Below are positions 16,750 through 25,795 of a stretch of 64,000 bases of DNA, piece after piece; position 1 is the stretch's first letter; the number at the start of each line of letters is the position of its first letter. Source of the stretch: an uncultured Lachnospiraceae bacterium (GTDB taxonomy: Bacteria > Bacillota > Clostridia > Lachnospirales > Lachnospiraceae); contig CAJTNT010000007.1 in assembly GCA_910577785.1 (NCBI GenBank), positions 1 to 64,000 of the forward strand, in the 5' to 3' direction. The position numbers were made by a program, and so were the translations under genes. The notes below the pieces were generated by a model, which saw only the letters and a list, made by a program, of their open reading frames with translations, had not been told where the DNA came from and made no database searches.

Positions 16750-17118
16750 AGGATAAGAAAAAGCGTTGACAAGAAGAGTAAGCTGTGAAATGCCGAGAGA
16801 TTCCTTCCTTGCCTATATTGCCTGTGAACATGCAGCATACAGTTCCGTTATTTGTTCCATGTTCTAGTGCATCGGGCGCGAGAGCGAGGGAACTCAGGCA
16901 GAGAAAACCGCCCATACGATCAACATAACGTATTGGCGCTGGAAGCGGTTTGGCAGGCAGCAGCAGAAGACCACCTTGGAGCGGCTTTCATACAGCCCGG
17001 TGACTCCGTTATCGTCAGAATGAGTGGCTCTGTGATGAAAAGCAGGGCAAGCAGGGTGGAACCGCGTATTTTACGTCCCATGCATCGCCAGGATATGGCA
17101 GTGTATGGGGCTTTTTTT
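16750..17118 (+). ncRNA. T-box leader of thrS
   Basis: The invariant T-box sequence AGGGTGGAACCGCG is at 17053-17066. It is followed by an intrinsic terminator: CCCATGCATCGCC (17077-17089), loop, GGCAGTGTATGGGG (17097-17110) and seven T (17112-17118). Uncharged tRNA binding to this leader should favour the antiterminator and allow thrS transcription. The upstream limit is approximate, and the specifier codon was not fixed by eye; a Thr codon (ACN) is expected from the gene served. Confidence 0.9.
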
Positions 17119-17280
17119 ATGAAAATATGTCTCTTTTGGCAGCAGAAACGCCAAAGCTATGAGCCATCAAAAACGCGATGCGCCAAAAATGCAAAGCGCC
17201 AAAATCAGGAAGCGCCAATACCACAAATTGCAATTACTATTTTTATTATTATAAATATATCATTTAGGAGGACAAACACC

Positions 17281-19239
17281 ATGAAAATAACATTAAAAGA
17301 CGGCTCCGTCAAGGAATACAGCGAGCCAAAGAGCGTGTACGACATTGCGCTGGATATCAGCGAGGGGCTGGCGAGGGCTGCCTGTGCCGGGGAAGTAAAC
17401 GGCGAAGTTGTGGATCTGCGGACAGCCGTGGAGGAGGACTGCGCACTGAATATCCTCACCCAAAGGGACGCGGAAGGGATCCGTACTGTCCGCCATACCT
17501 GCTCCCATGTGCTGGCAGAGGCGGTAAAAAGGCTGTTCCCCAATGCCAAGCTGGCCATTGGCCCTTCGATAGAGGAAGGGTTTTACTATGATTTCGAGGC
17601 AGAGCCATTTTCTAGGGACGATTTGGATCGCCTGGAAAAGGAAATGAAGAAGATTATCAAGGAAGGGAAGCGCCTGGAAAAGTTTACCCTCCCGCGGGCA
17701 GAGGCCATCCAGTTTATGAAGGACAGGGAAGAGCCCTATAAGGTAGAACTGATTGAGGATCTGCCGGAGGATGCAGAGATTTCCTTCTACAGGCAGGGCG
17801 AGGGCTTTACGGATTTATGTGCCGGCCCCCATCTGATGAGTACCAAACCGATTAAGGCCTTCAAGCTGATTTCCTCGTCCATGGCATATTGGCGTGGGGA
17901 TTCCGACCGTGCGCAGCTGCAGAGGATTTACGGCACAGCATTTGCTGCCAAGGATGAGCTGAACGCTTACCTGGAGCATCTGGAGGATATCAAGAAGCGC
18001 GACCATAATAAATTAGGCCGTGAAATGAAGCTGTTCACAACCGTGGACGTGATTGGGCAGGGGCTGCCGCTGCTGATGCCCAAGGGAGCGAAGATGGTAC
18101 AGACCATGCAGCGCTGGATTGAAGACCTAGAAGACAATGAATGGGGCTATATCCGGACCAAGACGCCGCTGATGGCCAAGTCCGACCTTTATAAAATTTC
18201 CGGGCATTGGGATCATTATACCGACGGTATGTTCGTGCTGGGGGACAAGGACAGCGACAAAGAGGTATTGGCGCTCCGTCCAATGACCTGCCCCTTCCAG
18301 TATTATGTCTACAAAGCAGAGCAGCATTCCTACCGTGACCTGCCGCTGCGCTACGGTGAGACTTCCACCCTGTTCCGCAATGAGGATTCCGGCGAAATGC
18401 ATGGCCTGACCCGTGTGCGCCAGTTTACCATTTCTGAGGGGCATCTGATCGTAAGGCCAGACCAGATGGTGGAGGAGTTCAAGAATTGCCTTGCCCTGGC
18501 AAAACACTGCCTGACTACCTTGGGCGTGGAGGAAGAGGTAACTTACCAACTCTCTAAATGGGATCCTGACAACCGCGAGAAATACATCGGTGAGCCAGAG
18601 GTCTGGGAAGAGACGCAGCAGCATATGCGTGAAATCATGGATGAGCTGCAGATCCCTTATACGGAGGAAGTGGGCGAGGCCGCTTTCTATGGCCCCAAAA
18701 TTGATATCAATGCTAAAAATGTCTATGGCAAAGAGGATACGATGATTACCATCCAATGGGACGCCCTGCTGGCCGCCCAGTTTGACATGTATTACATTGA
18801 CCAGAATGGGGACAAGGTACGCCCATACATTATCCACAGGACTTCTATGGGCTGCTATGAGAGGACCCTTGCCTGGCTGATTGAGAAATACGCCGGCAAG
18901 TTCCCCACCTGGCTGTGCCCGGAACAGGTGCGCGTACTGCCGATCTCTGATAAATATGAAGCCTATGCGGCAGAAGTGGAAAAAGAGTTAAAGGCCAATG
19001 GCATCCTCTGCACTACGGATAACCGTTCGGAGAAAATTGGCTATAAAATCCGTGAGAGCCGCCTGGAAAAAGTGCCCTATATGCTGGTCGTCGGGCAGCA
19101 GGAAGAGGCAGATAAGACTGTATCCGTAAGGAGCCGTTTTGCCGGGGATGAGGGCGTAAAGCCCCTGGCGGAGTTTATCAGCCAGATTTGCCAGGAAATC
19201 CGCACCAAGGAAATCCGCAAGGAAGAAGCACAGAAATAA
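17281..19239 (+). CDS. thrS: Threonyl-tRNA synthetase
   Basis: A 652-residue class II synthetase that charges tRNA-Thr. ATG 17281 follows AGGAGG; the open frame extends far upstream through the T-box leader but that part is untranslated. Domains in order: TGS (MKITLKDGSVKEYSEPKSV), the second additional domain with HTCSHVLAEAVKRLF (His residues of the editing site), the catalytic core with TFRNEDSGEMHGLTRVRQFT (motif 2) and IIHRTSMGCYERTLAWLIEK (motif 3), and the anticodon-binding domain (VRVLPISDKYEAYA to the end). Length matches bacterial ThrRS (~640). Expression is set by the T-box immediately upstream. Confidence 0.97.
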   Translation: MKITLKDGSVKEYSEPKSVYDIALDISEGLARAACAGEVNGEVVDLRTAVEEDCALNILTQRDAEGIRTVRHTCSHVLAEAVKRLFPNAKLAIGPSIEEGFYYDFEAEPFSRDDLDRLEKEMKKIIKEGKRLEKFTLPRAEAIQFMKDREEPYKVELIEDLPEDAEISFYRQGEGFTDLCAGPHLMSTKPIKAFKLISSSMAYWRGDSDRAQLQRIYGTAFAAKDELNAYLEHLEDIKKRDHNKLGREMKLFTTVDVIGQGLPLLMPKGAKMVQTMQRWIEDLEDNEWGYIRTKTPLMAKSDLYKISGHWDHYTDGMFVLGDKDSDKEVLALRPMTCPFQYYVYKAEQHSYRDLPLRYGETSTLFRNEDSGEMHGLTRVRQFTISEGHLIVRPDQMVEEFKNCLALAKHCLTTLGVEEEVTYQLSKWDPDNREKYIGEPEVWEETQQHMREIMDELQIPYTEEVGEAAFYGPKIDINAKNVYGKEDTMITIQWDALLAAQFDMYYIDQNGDKVRPYIIHRTSMGCYERTLAWLIEKYAGKFPTWLCPEQVRVLPISDKYEAYAAEVEKELKANGILCTTDNRSEKIGYKIRESRLEKVPYMLVVGQQEEADKTVSVRSRFAGDEGVKPLAEFISQICQEIRTKEIRKEEAQK

Positions 19240-19346
19240 ACCAACAGAAGTAAAAAATTTAAAATGCATAAATCTCTTTTTTCTGTAGATACTAACCATG
19301 TTTCGGAATGCTATTCCAGAAAAATCAGAAAAAAGGAGATTTTGAC

Positions 19347-19664
19347 ATGACGCGATTGAGATGTTCAGCAAGGAATTGTATGTATAATGATGACCAGCTC
19401 TGTTCCAGGTCAGATATTGAAATCGGCGGCCAGGACGCTTCTCGCCCAAATGAGACACGCTGCGAGAGCTTCCAGGAGAGAAGCGGCAGCATGACAAATT
19501 CCGTAGGCCAGGCCTCTGAGGACACAGATGTAAAATGCCATGCCACCAACTGTGATTTTAACGAAAACTGCAAATGCCACGCAGAGGAAATTGGCATTGC
19601 TGGAAGCAACGCATGCACCTGCGGCGAAACAGAATGCGCAAGCTTTGACTGCCATTGCAAATAA
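19347..19664 (+). CDS. DUF1540 protein with two Cys-rich modules
   Basis: A 105-residue protein starting at ATG 19347 behind AAGGAG. Two DUF1540-type modules are visible: RCSARNCMYNDDQLCSRSDI ... CESF (residues 5-42) and KCHATNCDFNENCKCHAEEI ... CASF (about 63-100). Each has the C-x4-C-x7-C pattern expected to bind a metal ion. There is no signal peptide. Such proteins are common in Clostridia and of unknown function; some are abundant in spores (family knowledge). A strong terminator follows. Confidence 0.85.
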   Translation: MTRLRCSARNCMYNDDQLCSRSDIEIGGQDASRPNETRCESFQERSGSMTNSVGQASEDTDVKCHATNCDFNENCKCHAEEIGIAGSNACTCGETECASFDCHCK

Positions 19665-19712
19665 CATCCCGCGGTAATTTGTGTAAAATGCAAAAAACAC
19701 TTGAAAAAAACT

Positions 19713-19772
19713 AAAACAGGAAGTAGAATAAAACTAGTGCTGCAATCACAGTTATTCTACTTCCTGTTTTTG
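19713..19772. terminator. Perfect 19-bp intrinsic terminator
   Basis: AAAACAGGAAGTAGAATAA (19713-19731) pairs with its exact complement at 19752-19770, with A and T tracts at the two ends, so it can work in both directions. It ends the DUF1540 transcript. Confidence 0.85.
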
Positions 19773-19805
19773 CGTCACGGATTACAGATTACCACGGAGG
19801 TTGGA

Positions 19806-20396
19806 ATGCGGAAAAAATCTCATATATCGTTAGCGAAATATATTGTAGGCAGAGTGGAGGAACAAGGGCTGGTGAAACATAAGAAGGCTTTCTATTTAGG
19901 GAGCATTCTGCCGGACTGTAAGCCTTCTTTTTTTACGGAAAAGCATGAAATGGAGGGGACATTCCCCAAGCTGCAGGAGGAATTGAGGGAACTGGTGGAA
20001 GGGCAGCAGAAGGAATCCGCGAATGAGCGGGCATTCTACCGCAACTTGGGCGAGGTACTCCATTATATTGCAGATTATTTTACATTTCCCCACAATGCCC
20101 ATTACACAGGGAGCCTCAAGGATCACTGCATCTACGAAAAGCATTTAAAAAAAGGGCTCAGGGAATATCTCCGAAGCGGCGAGGCGGAGCGGTATTGGGA
20201 AGCTTTTCAGGATTTTATGCCATGCTTGGGCAGTATAGAGGCCGTATGTGATTATATCCAGAGCAACCATGAGGCTTATGTGAAGCTGGAGAATACGGTA
20301 GAGGGGGACTGCCGCCAGATTGTCATCCTCTGCCAGAAGGTGGCGGAAGCCGTGATTTTGCTGGCCAGGGAGGAAGAGGTCCTGCAGGCAGCTTAA
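19806..20396 (+). CDS. Zinc-dependent phospholipase C-like protein
   Basis: A 196-residue protein beginning at ATG 19806 with GGAGG five bases upstream. Motifs of the zinc phospholipase C/S1-P1 nuclease fold are spread along it: KSHISLAKYI at the start, KAFYLGSILPDC, LHYIADYFTFPHNAHY, and HCIYEKHLKKGLREYL, with several His and Asp residues suited to metal binding. No signal peptide is evident, so it may be intracellular, unlike secreted clostridial alpha-toxin. Substrate unknown. The open frame continues 35 codons upstream through the terminator, which I exclude. Confidence 0.8.
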   Translation: MRKKSHISLAKYIVGRVEEQGLVKHKKAFYLGSILPDCKPSFFTEKHEMEGTFPKLQEELRELVEGQQKESANERAFYRNLGEVLHYIADYFTFPHNAHYTGSLKDHCIYEKHLKKGLREYLRSGEAERYWEAFQDFMPCLGSIEAVCDYIQSNHEAYVKLENTVEGDCRQIVILCQKVAEAVILLAREEEVLQAA

Positions 20397-20518
20397 GTAA
20401 GGGAAGGCGGCTGAAATGGCGCCGCCATACATTTCATAGAATTTGTCGAAATCAAGTCTTTGCCGTCGAATTGTTGTGTAAAAATATGACGGATATTGTT
20501 TGCTTTTTTCCCAGAAAG

Positions 20519-20560
20519 AATATATACTAAGGGCAGATTAATCTGCCCTTAGTATATATT
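20519..20560. repeat. Perfect 42-bp palindrome
   Basis: Bases 20519-20560 read the same on both strands: 21-bp arms with no spacer, centre GGGCAGATTAATCTGCCC, AT-rich flanks. It follows the phospholipase-like gene by ~120 bp and may be a terminator in either direction, though no T tract follows. Confidence 0.75.
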
Positions 20561-20672
20561 GGCGCTTATGGCAAGCTTCCCTTGCCAGGGGTGCAAATTA
20601 AGAGATAGGGGGGCGGTTCTGTACAGCCTCAAAAGCGCAGGGCCGTTGCAAGAAAGAAAAAGGAGACAGGGG

Positions 20673-20858
20673 ATGGCAGTTGATATGCAGCAATTGCAGC
20701 AGAAAATAGAGGATTTACGCAGGAAGCTGAATGAAGAAACCAAAAGGGGTCTTCTGACGCAGGAATGTTATCTGGTCAGCGTGCAGCTGGATCAGCTGGT
20801 TGAAGAATATATGGAGTATAGGGACGCTCAGAAGAACACGGAAAGGGGGAGACTGTGA
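20673..20858 (+). CDS. Spo0E-like aspartyl-phosphate phosphatase
   Basis: A 61-residue protein from ATG 20673, with AAGGAG seven bases upstream. It matches the small Spo0E-like family: a helix with IEDLRRKLNEETKRG and a second helix LVSVQLDQLVEEYMEY, including the S/V-x-x-L-D-x-L-x-x-x-Y core. Members remove the phosphate from Spo0A~P and so delay sporulation. The position among other sporulation genes fits. The frame extends upstream to 20559 across the palindrome, but without a ribosome site. Confidence 0.8.
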   Translation: MAVDMQQLQQKIEDLRRKLNEETKRGLLTQECYLVSVQLDQLVEEYMEYRDAQKNTERGRL

Positions 20859-20898
20859 TGGCGCCCTTATAGGGGTTCCGGTATGGTACCTTGTTGCT

Positions 20899-20952
20899 AT
20901 TCACGGTTCAGGAACGCGCCAAACTGCGCGTTCCGTGAGAACATGATTCAGG
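20899..20952. repeat. 54-bp hairpin repeat, copy 1
   Basis: Same length as 45720-45773 and identical at 46 of 54 positions by eye. The core hairpin GGAACGCGC CAAACT GCGCGTTCC (20911-20934) is flanked by TCACGG/CCGTGA. In copy 2 the C-G pair in the stem becomes T-A, keeping the stem. Confidence 0.7.
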
Positions 20953-20978
20953 GGTACGGAATAAGTTGCGATTTTTCT

Positions 20979-21007
20979 TTGACAATGCTTTAGTACAGTG
21001 ATATACT
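20979..21007 (+). promoter_or_regulatory. Promoter of veg
   Basis: TTGACA 20979-20984, 17 bp, TATACT 21002-21007. Strong vegetative promoter, 67 bp before the gene. Confidence 0.8.
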
Positions 21008-21073
21008 AGAACTATGTAGTGGTTAAAATTGGAATGGCAGCATTCCAGATCAAAGTGAAATGAGGTGGTAAGA

Positions 21074-21322
21074 ATGGCATTACAGCAGGCAGACATTAGC
21101 AAGGTGCGCGCATCTGTTCTGGGGCAGCTTGGCAGCAAAGTCATGATTCAGTTGGACAGGGGCCGCAACAGGATTGACATTCAGGAAGGGATTATTAAGG
21201 GAGCCTATCCGTCCGTGTTTACCATTTTGGTTGATGATGAGGACGAAAAAAATCCACCGCAGTTACTTTCGTTTAGTTACGCTGATGTATTGACAAGGGA
21301 CATCCGGATGAAATTGTGCTGA
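21074..21322 (+). CDS. veg: Veg-family protein
   Basis: An 82-residue protein of the Veg family (Bacillus subtilis Veg is about 86 residues): it opens ALQQADISKVRASVLGQLGS, has a small beta-barrel-like core (KVMIQLDRGRNRIDIQEGII) and ends with SFSYADVLTRDIRMKLC. ATG 21074 follows GAGGTGG; a GTG nine bases upstream is less likely. In B. subtilis Veg is strongly expressed in growth and stimulates biofilm genes. Its own strong promoter and terminator make it a single-gene unit here. Confidence 0.85.
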   Translation: MALQQADISKVRASVLGQLGSKVMIQLDRGRNRIDIQEGIIKGAYPSVFTILVDDEDEKNPPQLLSFSYADVLTRDIRMKLC

Positions 21323-21401
21323 TTTTAATGAAATGTTTCAAAATAGGACAAGGTTCTGGGATCTGTGCCATAAGGCGTCCAGAATCATTGCCCATGGGAA
21401 T

Positions 21402-21460
21402 AAAACGCTTTTCTCCTGAATAGAATGTACAAATATTCAGGATGGGAGCGTTTTTATTTT
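21402..21460 (+). terminator. veg terminator overlapping the sipL start
   Basis: AAAACGCT (21402-21409) and TCCTGAATA pair with TATTCAGGA and AGCGTTTT (21447-21454), followed by TTTTTATTTT. The 3' half of the stem and the T tract contain the likely ribosome site of the next gene (GGGAG at 21444-21448) and its TTG start. Confidence 0.7.
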
Positions 21461-23018
21461 GGAATTGATCAAAAAATATATACATATGAACCGGGAGAAG
21501 GGAAAAGCTGTCACGCAGATTACCCTTGATGACGATTTCAACCTGCCGGACACCAAGCCGGACTTAATACGGATTATTTTGGAAAAGGGGGAAATCAGCC
21601 TCGATGAGGCCACGATTACACAGGATCATGTCTGGCTGAAGGGGGTGCTGCGGTTTTCCCTGCTGTACCGCAGCGACCAGGAAGATGGGAAAATCAGCAG
21701 TATGAATGGGGAAATTCCCTTCCAGGAGAGCCTGGCCATTGACGGCGCCAATGAATATGACACGGCGAAGCTGAAATGGGAAATGGAAGACCTGTCGATT
21801 GGGATCATCAATTCCAGGAAGCTTAGCGTCAAGGCGCTGGTGGTGCTGAAGGCAGAGATTGACCAGATTTATGATGAGGAGGTGGTGACAGGAGTAGAGG
21901 CAGGGGGAAATGTGCAGGCGCTGGAAGAAAACCTCTCCGTGATGGAGCTGTTCCAGGCCAAGAAGGACACGTTCCGTTTTAAGGAAGAAATCATGCTGCC
22001 CTCCAACAAGCCCAATATCCGCCAGCTGCTGTGGAAAAGCGTCCAGCTGCGGGGGATGGAAATGCGCCTGATGGAAAATCAGCTGAGTATTAAGGGCGAA
22101 GCGCTGGTATTTGTCCTGTATGAAGGGGAAGAGGAAGAAGAGCATTTCCAGTGGATGGAGACGGCGCTGCCGTTTTCTGGCATAATTGACTGCAATGGGT
22201 GCGGGGATGATATGGTCTGTGACGTGTCCTATGACATTGCGGGGTTGGAACTGGAGGCCAAGCCAGATTATGACGGGGAGGAACGTATGCTCCACCTGGA
22301 GCTGGTGCTGGATCTGGAAATCCAGGTTTTCACAGAAGAGGAGGGAAAGGTTGTGGCAGACTTATATGCCATTCAGGAGAGGCTGAACCCAGTATATGAA
22401 GAGGCAGTCTTTGAAAAGCTGCTGCTGCGCAATGCCTCCAAATGCAAAATGGCGGAGAAAATGGCAGTCGATAAGAACCAGGAGCCAATCTTACAGATCT
22501 GTGCCAGTGAAGGAAATGTGGTCGTGGAGCAGACAGAGATTGTGGAAGGAGGCATCCAGGTAGAAGGCACGCTTCAGATGAGCATCCTCTATATTACGGC
22601 AGACGATCGGATGCCGGTCGCTTCCATGAAAGATAGCCTGCCCTTCCATTACCTGATTGAAGTGCCGGGAATCCATGAGGCCTGCCGTTACCACCTGCAG
22701 GCAGGCGTAGACCAGCTGACCACGGTGCTGGCCGACAGCAGCCAGGTGGAAGTGAAGGCCGCGCTCAGCTTAAACTGTATTGTATTTGAGCAGCAGAGGG
22801 TGAAAAAGATCACGGAGGTGTCACAGGAGCCGCTTGACTTAGAAGAGCTGCAGCAGCGCCCAGGGATTATCGGCTATATTGCCCGGGAAGGGGACCGCCT
22901 CTGGGATATTGCCAAGGAGAATTTTACCACGATTCAGGAAATTATGCAGACGAACCAGCTTCCATCGGAGCAGATCAAGGGAGGGGATAAGATTCTGATT
23001 ATTAAGACGGTGGGGTAA
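21459..23018 (+). CDS. sipL: SipL-like spore-coat morphogenesis protein (SPOCS + LysM)
   Basis: A 519-residue protein. The N-terminus (MELIKKYIHMNREKGKAVTQ then LDDDFNLPDTKPD) is typical of DUF3794/SPOCS proteins; SPOCS domains fill roughly residues 30-460 and a LysM domain closes the protein (YIAREGDRLWDIAKENFTTI ... GGDKILII, ~472-516). In Clostridioides difficile SipL binds the coat ATPase SpoIVA through its LysM domain. Start is TTG 21459, supported by family-like N-terminal sequence; the next in-frame ATG (21486) has no ribosome site. A sporulation sigma promoter would be expected but I could not identify one with confidence. Confidence 0.85.
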   Translation: MELIKKYIHMNREKGKAVTQITLDDDFNLPDTKPDLIRIILEKGEISLDEATITQDHVWLKGVLRFSLLYRSDQEDGKISSMNGEIPFQESLAIDGANEYDTAKLKWEMEDLSIGIINSRKLSVKALVVLKAEIDQIYDEEVVTGVEAGGNVQALEENLSVMELFQAKKDTFRFKEEIMLPSNKPNIRQLLWKSVQLRGMEMRLMENQLSIKGEALVFVLYEGEEEEEHFQWMETALPFSGIIDCNGCGDDMVCDVSYDIAGLELEAKPDYDGEERMLHLELVLDLEIQVFTEEEGKVVADLYAIQERLNPVYEEAVFEKLLLRNASKCKMAEKMAVDKNQEPILQICASEGNVVVEQTEIVEGGIQVEGTLQMSILYITADDRMPVASMKDSLPFHYLIEVPGIHEACRYHLQAGVDQLTTVLADSSQVEVKAALSLNCIVFEQQRVKKITEVSQEPLDLEELQQRPGIIGYIAREGDRLWDIAKENFTTIQEIMQTNQLPSEQIKGGDKILIIKTVG

Positions 23019-23063
23019 GCCGGATAATAGCAACGAATAATTTCAACAGGTGTGCGAAAAGAC

Positions 23064-23092
23064 TTGAAATTACAGCGAATTTGCCATAGAAT
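23064..23092 (+). promoter_or_regulatory. Promoter of leucine-rich secreted protein
   Basis: TTGAAA 23064-23069, 17 bp, TAGAAT 23087-23092, about 40 bp before ATG 23134. Confidence 0.55.
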
Positions 23093-23133
23093 AGAGGTAA
23101 CTGTTATTAAGGTGGCAAAGGAGGATTATAAAG

Positions 23134-25695
23134 ATGAAATTAAAGAGGTTACTGTGTTGGGGGATGGCAATGGCGCTGGCATGTTCCAGCCTGCCGCAGG
23201 GGACTGTGCTTGCGGAGGAGGTTTCCTCCCAGGAGGAAGAGGCTGATGTGAAGCTGCAGTATGAGGAACTGGAGGACGGTACGCTGGAAGTGCGTGCAGA
23301 GCCTGGGGAAACGTACCAGAGCCTGGAAATTCCTTCAGAGATAGATGGCAAGAGCGTCAGCCGCATTGCCTCCTATGGCTTCGAAGGCTGCAGCAGCCTG
23401 ACAGAAGTGGTATTTCCCAGCGCGCTTAAGAGCATGGGGGATGCGGCATTTTCCGGGTGCGGCCTGACAGAAGTGGCTCTCCCAGAAGGGCTGGAGAGCA
23501 TTGAGGGGGATCCCTTCCCTTATTGCAGGGAACTGGAGAAGGTAACGGTCAGCGAGGGGAATCCGGCGTATGCAGCCAGCGAAGACGGGGCGCTTTACAC
23601 CAAGGATATGACAAAGTTAATCTGCTGCCCAGGAAAGATGGCAGGCAAGTTTGAGGTGGCGGAAACCGTTACTTCTATCAGCGGGTCGGCATTTTATGGC
23701 TGCGGGCTGCTGGAGAGCGTCCAGCTGCCGAAGGGTTATGAGAACCTGATGATCGATATGTTTAACGGCTGCAGTTCCCTGAAGGAAATCATCGTGGATG
23801 AGGAGAACGCCGTCTATGCGTCTGAGGGAGGCCTCTTGCTCAATAAGGCCAAGGATACCGTGCTTGTCTGCCCTACAGGGAGGGAAGACTTGGAAATCCC
23901 GGCTGGCGTTACCGCCTTGGAGCAGACCTGCCTGATGAGCTGTACGCCGGCATTAAAGATTCTTTCCCTTCCCAAAAGCGTTTCCAGCATCCGCGAAAGC
24001 CTGGAATTGATCCCGGATTTGATTCTGATTGTGGAGAAGCCTGCGGATGGAGAAGAAGCCAGTTATGCGGAAAAATATGCAATTGACCACCAGATGAAAT
24101 ATTATTATTCCAGGGAGGAGATCCCAAGTGATCCGGATGACCCCGACGATCCGGATGATCCGGATGACCCGGATGATCCGGATGACCCGATTGTGCAGCA
24201 GGATTACCAATTCCGTGACATCGGCAGCAATGAGCTGGAAATTATAAAATATACAGGCACAGCTACAGAGCTTGTTCTTCCCTCTGAGGCAGATGGGAAA
24301 AAGGTTGTGTCCATCGGGGATAAGGCATTTGCCAATCAGTTTGACCTGCAGAGGGTAGAGATCCCGCAGGGAATCACATCCATTGGCAGCGGCGCCTTTC
24401 AGAACTGCCTTGCCCTGGCGGAGGTAGTGCCGGCGGCAGCCCCATCCCAGGCAGACGGGGATGCAGCGCAGGGCGGCACAGTGGGCGAGGGCGCCTTCCA
24501 GAACTGTATCCGCCTCTCGCGTGTAGTCCTGCCGGCAGGGTTTACAAAAATTGGTGACAGGGCGTTCCAGTCCTGCTATCTGCTGTCGGGGATTACCCTT
24601 CCGATGGGGATTACAGCCATTGGAAATGAGGCTTTCAGCGGCTGTACGCGTCTGTCTGCCATCGTTTTGCCGGAGGGTGTGACAGAAATTGGCGATATGG
24701 CCTTCCAGTCTTGTGAGGCTCTGGTGTCTATTACTTTGCCAGAGAGTACAGAGAAGGTAGGGAGGTTTGCATTTGTGGAATGCCTGAACCTGAAATTGGT
24801 AATCCTGCCGCAGAAAGTGGCTAACATTGGCTATGATGCCTTTGGGGGATGCCACAAGGATTTGGGGCTGGGCGTCATCCATGGCAGCTATGCCGCTAAT
24901 TATGCAAGGGAGCGTGGGATGGCCTATTATTATACCCAAGAGCCTGTCCATAACTACAGCAAGCAGGAAGTGCTTGTGGAGCCGACCTGTACTGCCCAGG
25001 GAGAGAAACGTTATACCTGCATTATCTGTGACAGCACATACACAGAGCCAATCGCCGCATTGGGGCACCACTATCAGACAAGTATCCAGAAAGCCACGAC
25101 GCAGAAGGACGGCAGCACCATACAGCAGTGCAGCCGCTGCGACAGCCGGATGGAGACGGCAATTGCCAGGGTTAAATCTGTTGCCTTGTCAGCCGAGAAG
25201 TATACCTATAACGGCAGTGCCAAGAAGCCTACCGTAACCGTAACCGACAGCAGTAACCGCCGCCTGCGGGAGGGCACGGATTATAGCGTTTCCTATCCGT
25301 CTGGCAGGAAAAAGGTAGGAAGCTATACGGTGAAGGTGCAGCTTAAGGGCAATTACAGCGGGACGGTACAGAAGGCGTTTACGATTGAGCCTAAGGGTAC
25401 GTCTATTTCCAAGGTCAGCGGGAAGTCCAAAGGCTTCACCATGAAATGGAAGAAACAGGATAAGGAAATCACAGGCTACCAGATCCAGTATTCCACCAGC
25501 AGCAAGTTTACCAAGAAAACAACGGGGACGCTTCTGGCAAGCAAGAAGGTTGTATCCCGCAGCGCTACCAAGCTGAAGGCAAAGAAGAAATATTACATTC
25601 GTATCCGGACTTACCATAATGTAGAAGTGGCCGGGAAGAAAACCAGCTTTTACTCCAGCTGGTCCAAGGTGAAGTCCGTTACTACGAAAAAGTAA
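23134..25695 (+). CDS. Secreted BspA-type leucine-rich repeat protein
   Basis: An 853-residue exported protein with AAGGAGG before ATG 23134. Signal peptide residues 1-~28 (MKLKRLLCWGMAMALACSSL...VLAEE). LRR_5 repeats occupy ~45-300 and ~355-600 (IGDKAFANQ, IGDRAFQSC, IGNEAFSGC), separated by an Asp/Pro linker of DPDDP repeats (~332-352). A CxxC module (YTCIICDSTYTEPIAALGHH and QQCSRCDSR) resembles those of the larger leucine-rich protein at 9643. A bacterial Ig-like domain (YTYNGSAKKPTVTVTDSS) and a fibronectin III-like end (YYIRIRTYHN...WSKVKSV) finish it. Likely an adhesin or substrate-binding surface protein; attachment is probably through the Lys-rich C-terminus. Confidence 0.85.
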   Translation: MKLKRLLCWGMAMALACSSLPQGTVLAEEVSSQEEEADVKLQYEELEDGTLEVRAEPGETYQSLEIPSEIDGKSVSRIASYGFEGCSSLTEVVFPSALKSMGDAAFSGCGLTEVALPEGLESIEGDPFPYCRELEKVTVSEGNPAYAASEDGALYTKDMTKLICCPGKMAGKFEVAETVTSISGSAFYGCGLLESVQLPKGYENLMIDMFNGCSSLKEIIVDEENAVYASEGGLLLNKAKDTVLVCPTGREDLEIPAGVTALEQTCLMSCTPALKILSLPKSVSSIRESLELIPDLILIVEKPADGEEASYAEKYAIDHQMKYYYSREEIPSDPDDPDDPDDPDDPDDPDDPIVQQDYQFRDIGSNELEIIKYTGTATELVLPSEADGKKVVSIGDKAFANQFDLQRVEIPQGITSIGSGAFQNCLALAEVVPAAAPSQADGDAAQGGTVGEGAFQNCIRLSRVVLPAGFTKIGDRAFQSCYLLSGITLPMGITAIGNEAFSGCTRLSAIVLPEGVTEIGDMAFQSCEALVSITLPESTEKVGRFAFVECLNLKLVILPQKVANIGYDAFGGCHKDLGLGVIHGSYAANYARERGMAYYYTQEPVHNYSKQEVLVEPTCTAQGEKRYTCIICDSTYTEPIAALGHHYQTSIQKATTQKDGSTIQQCSRCDSRMETAIARVKSVALSAEKYTYNGSAKKPTVTVTDSSNRRLREGTDYSVSYPSGRKKVGSYTVKVQLKGNYSGTVQKAFTIEPKGTSISKVSGKSKGFTMKWKKQDKEITGYQIQYSTSSKFTKKTTGTLLASKKVVSRSATKLKAKKKYYIRIRTYHNVEVAGKKTSFYSSWSKVKSVTTKK

Positions 25696-25752
25696 GTGAA
25701 AATATATGGCATAATAGGAACAAAGTGTATCTTTGTAAAACGCTTTGCATAG

Positions 25753-25795
25753 AAAAGGAGGTGCCGTGGGCAGATTGCCAGGGTTCCTCTTTTTC
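25753..25795 (+). terminator. Probable terminator
   Basis: AAAAGGAGGTGCC (25753 on) can pair with GGGTTCCTCTTTTT (to 25794), ending in five T. The rest of 25796-25984 shows an AT-rich stretch but no gene. Confidence 0.45.

Noticed and set aside
16852..17280. 143-codon N-terminal extension of ThrRS
   Set aside because: It lies in the T-box leader, including its terminator; ThrRS proteins begin at the TGS domain.
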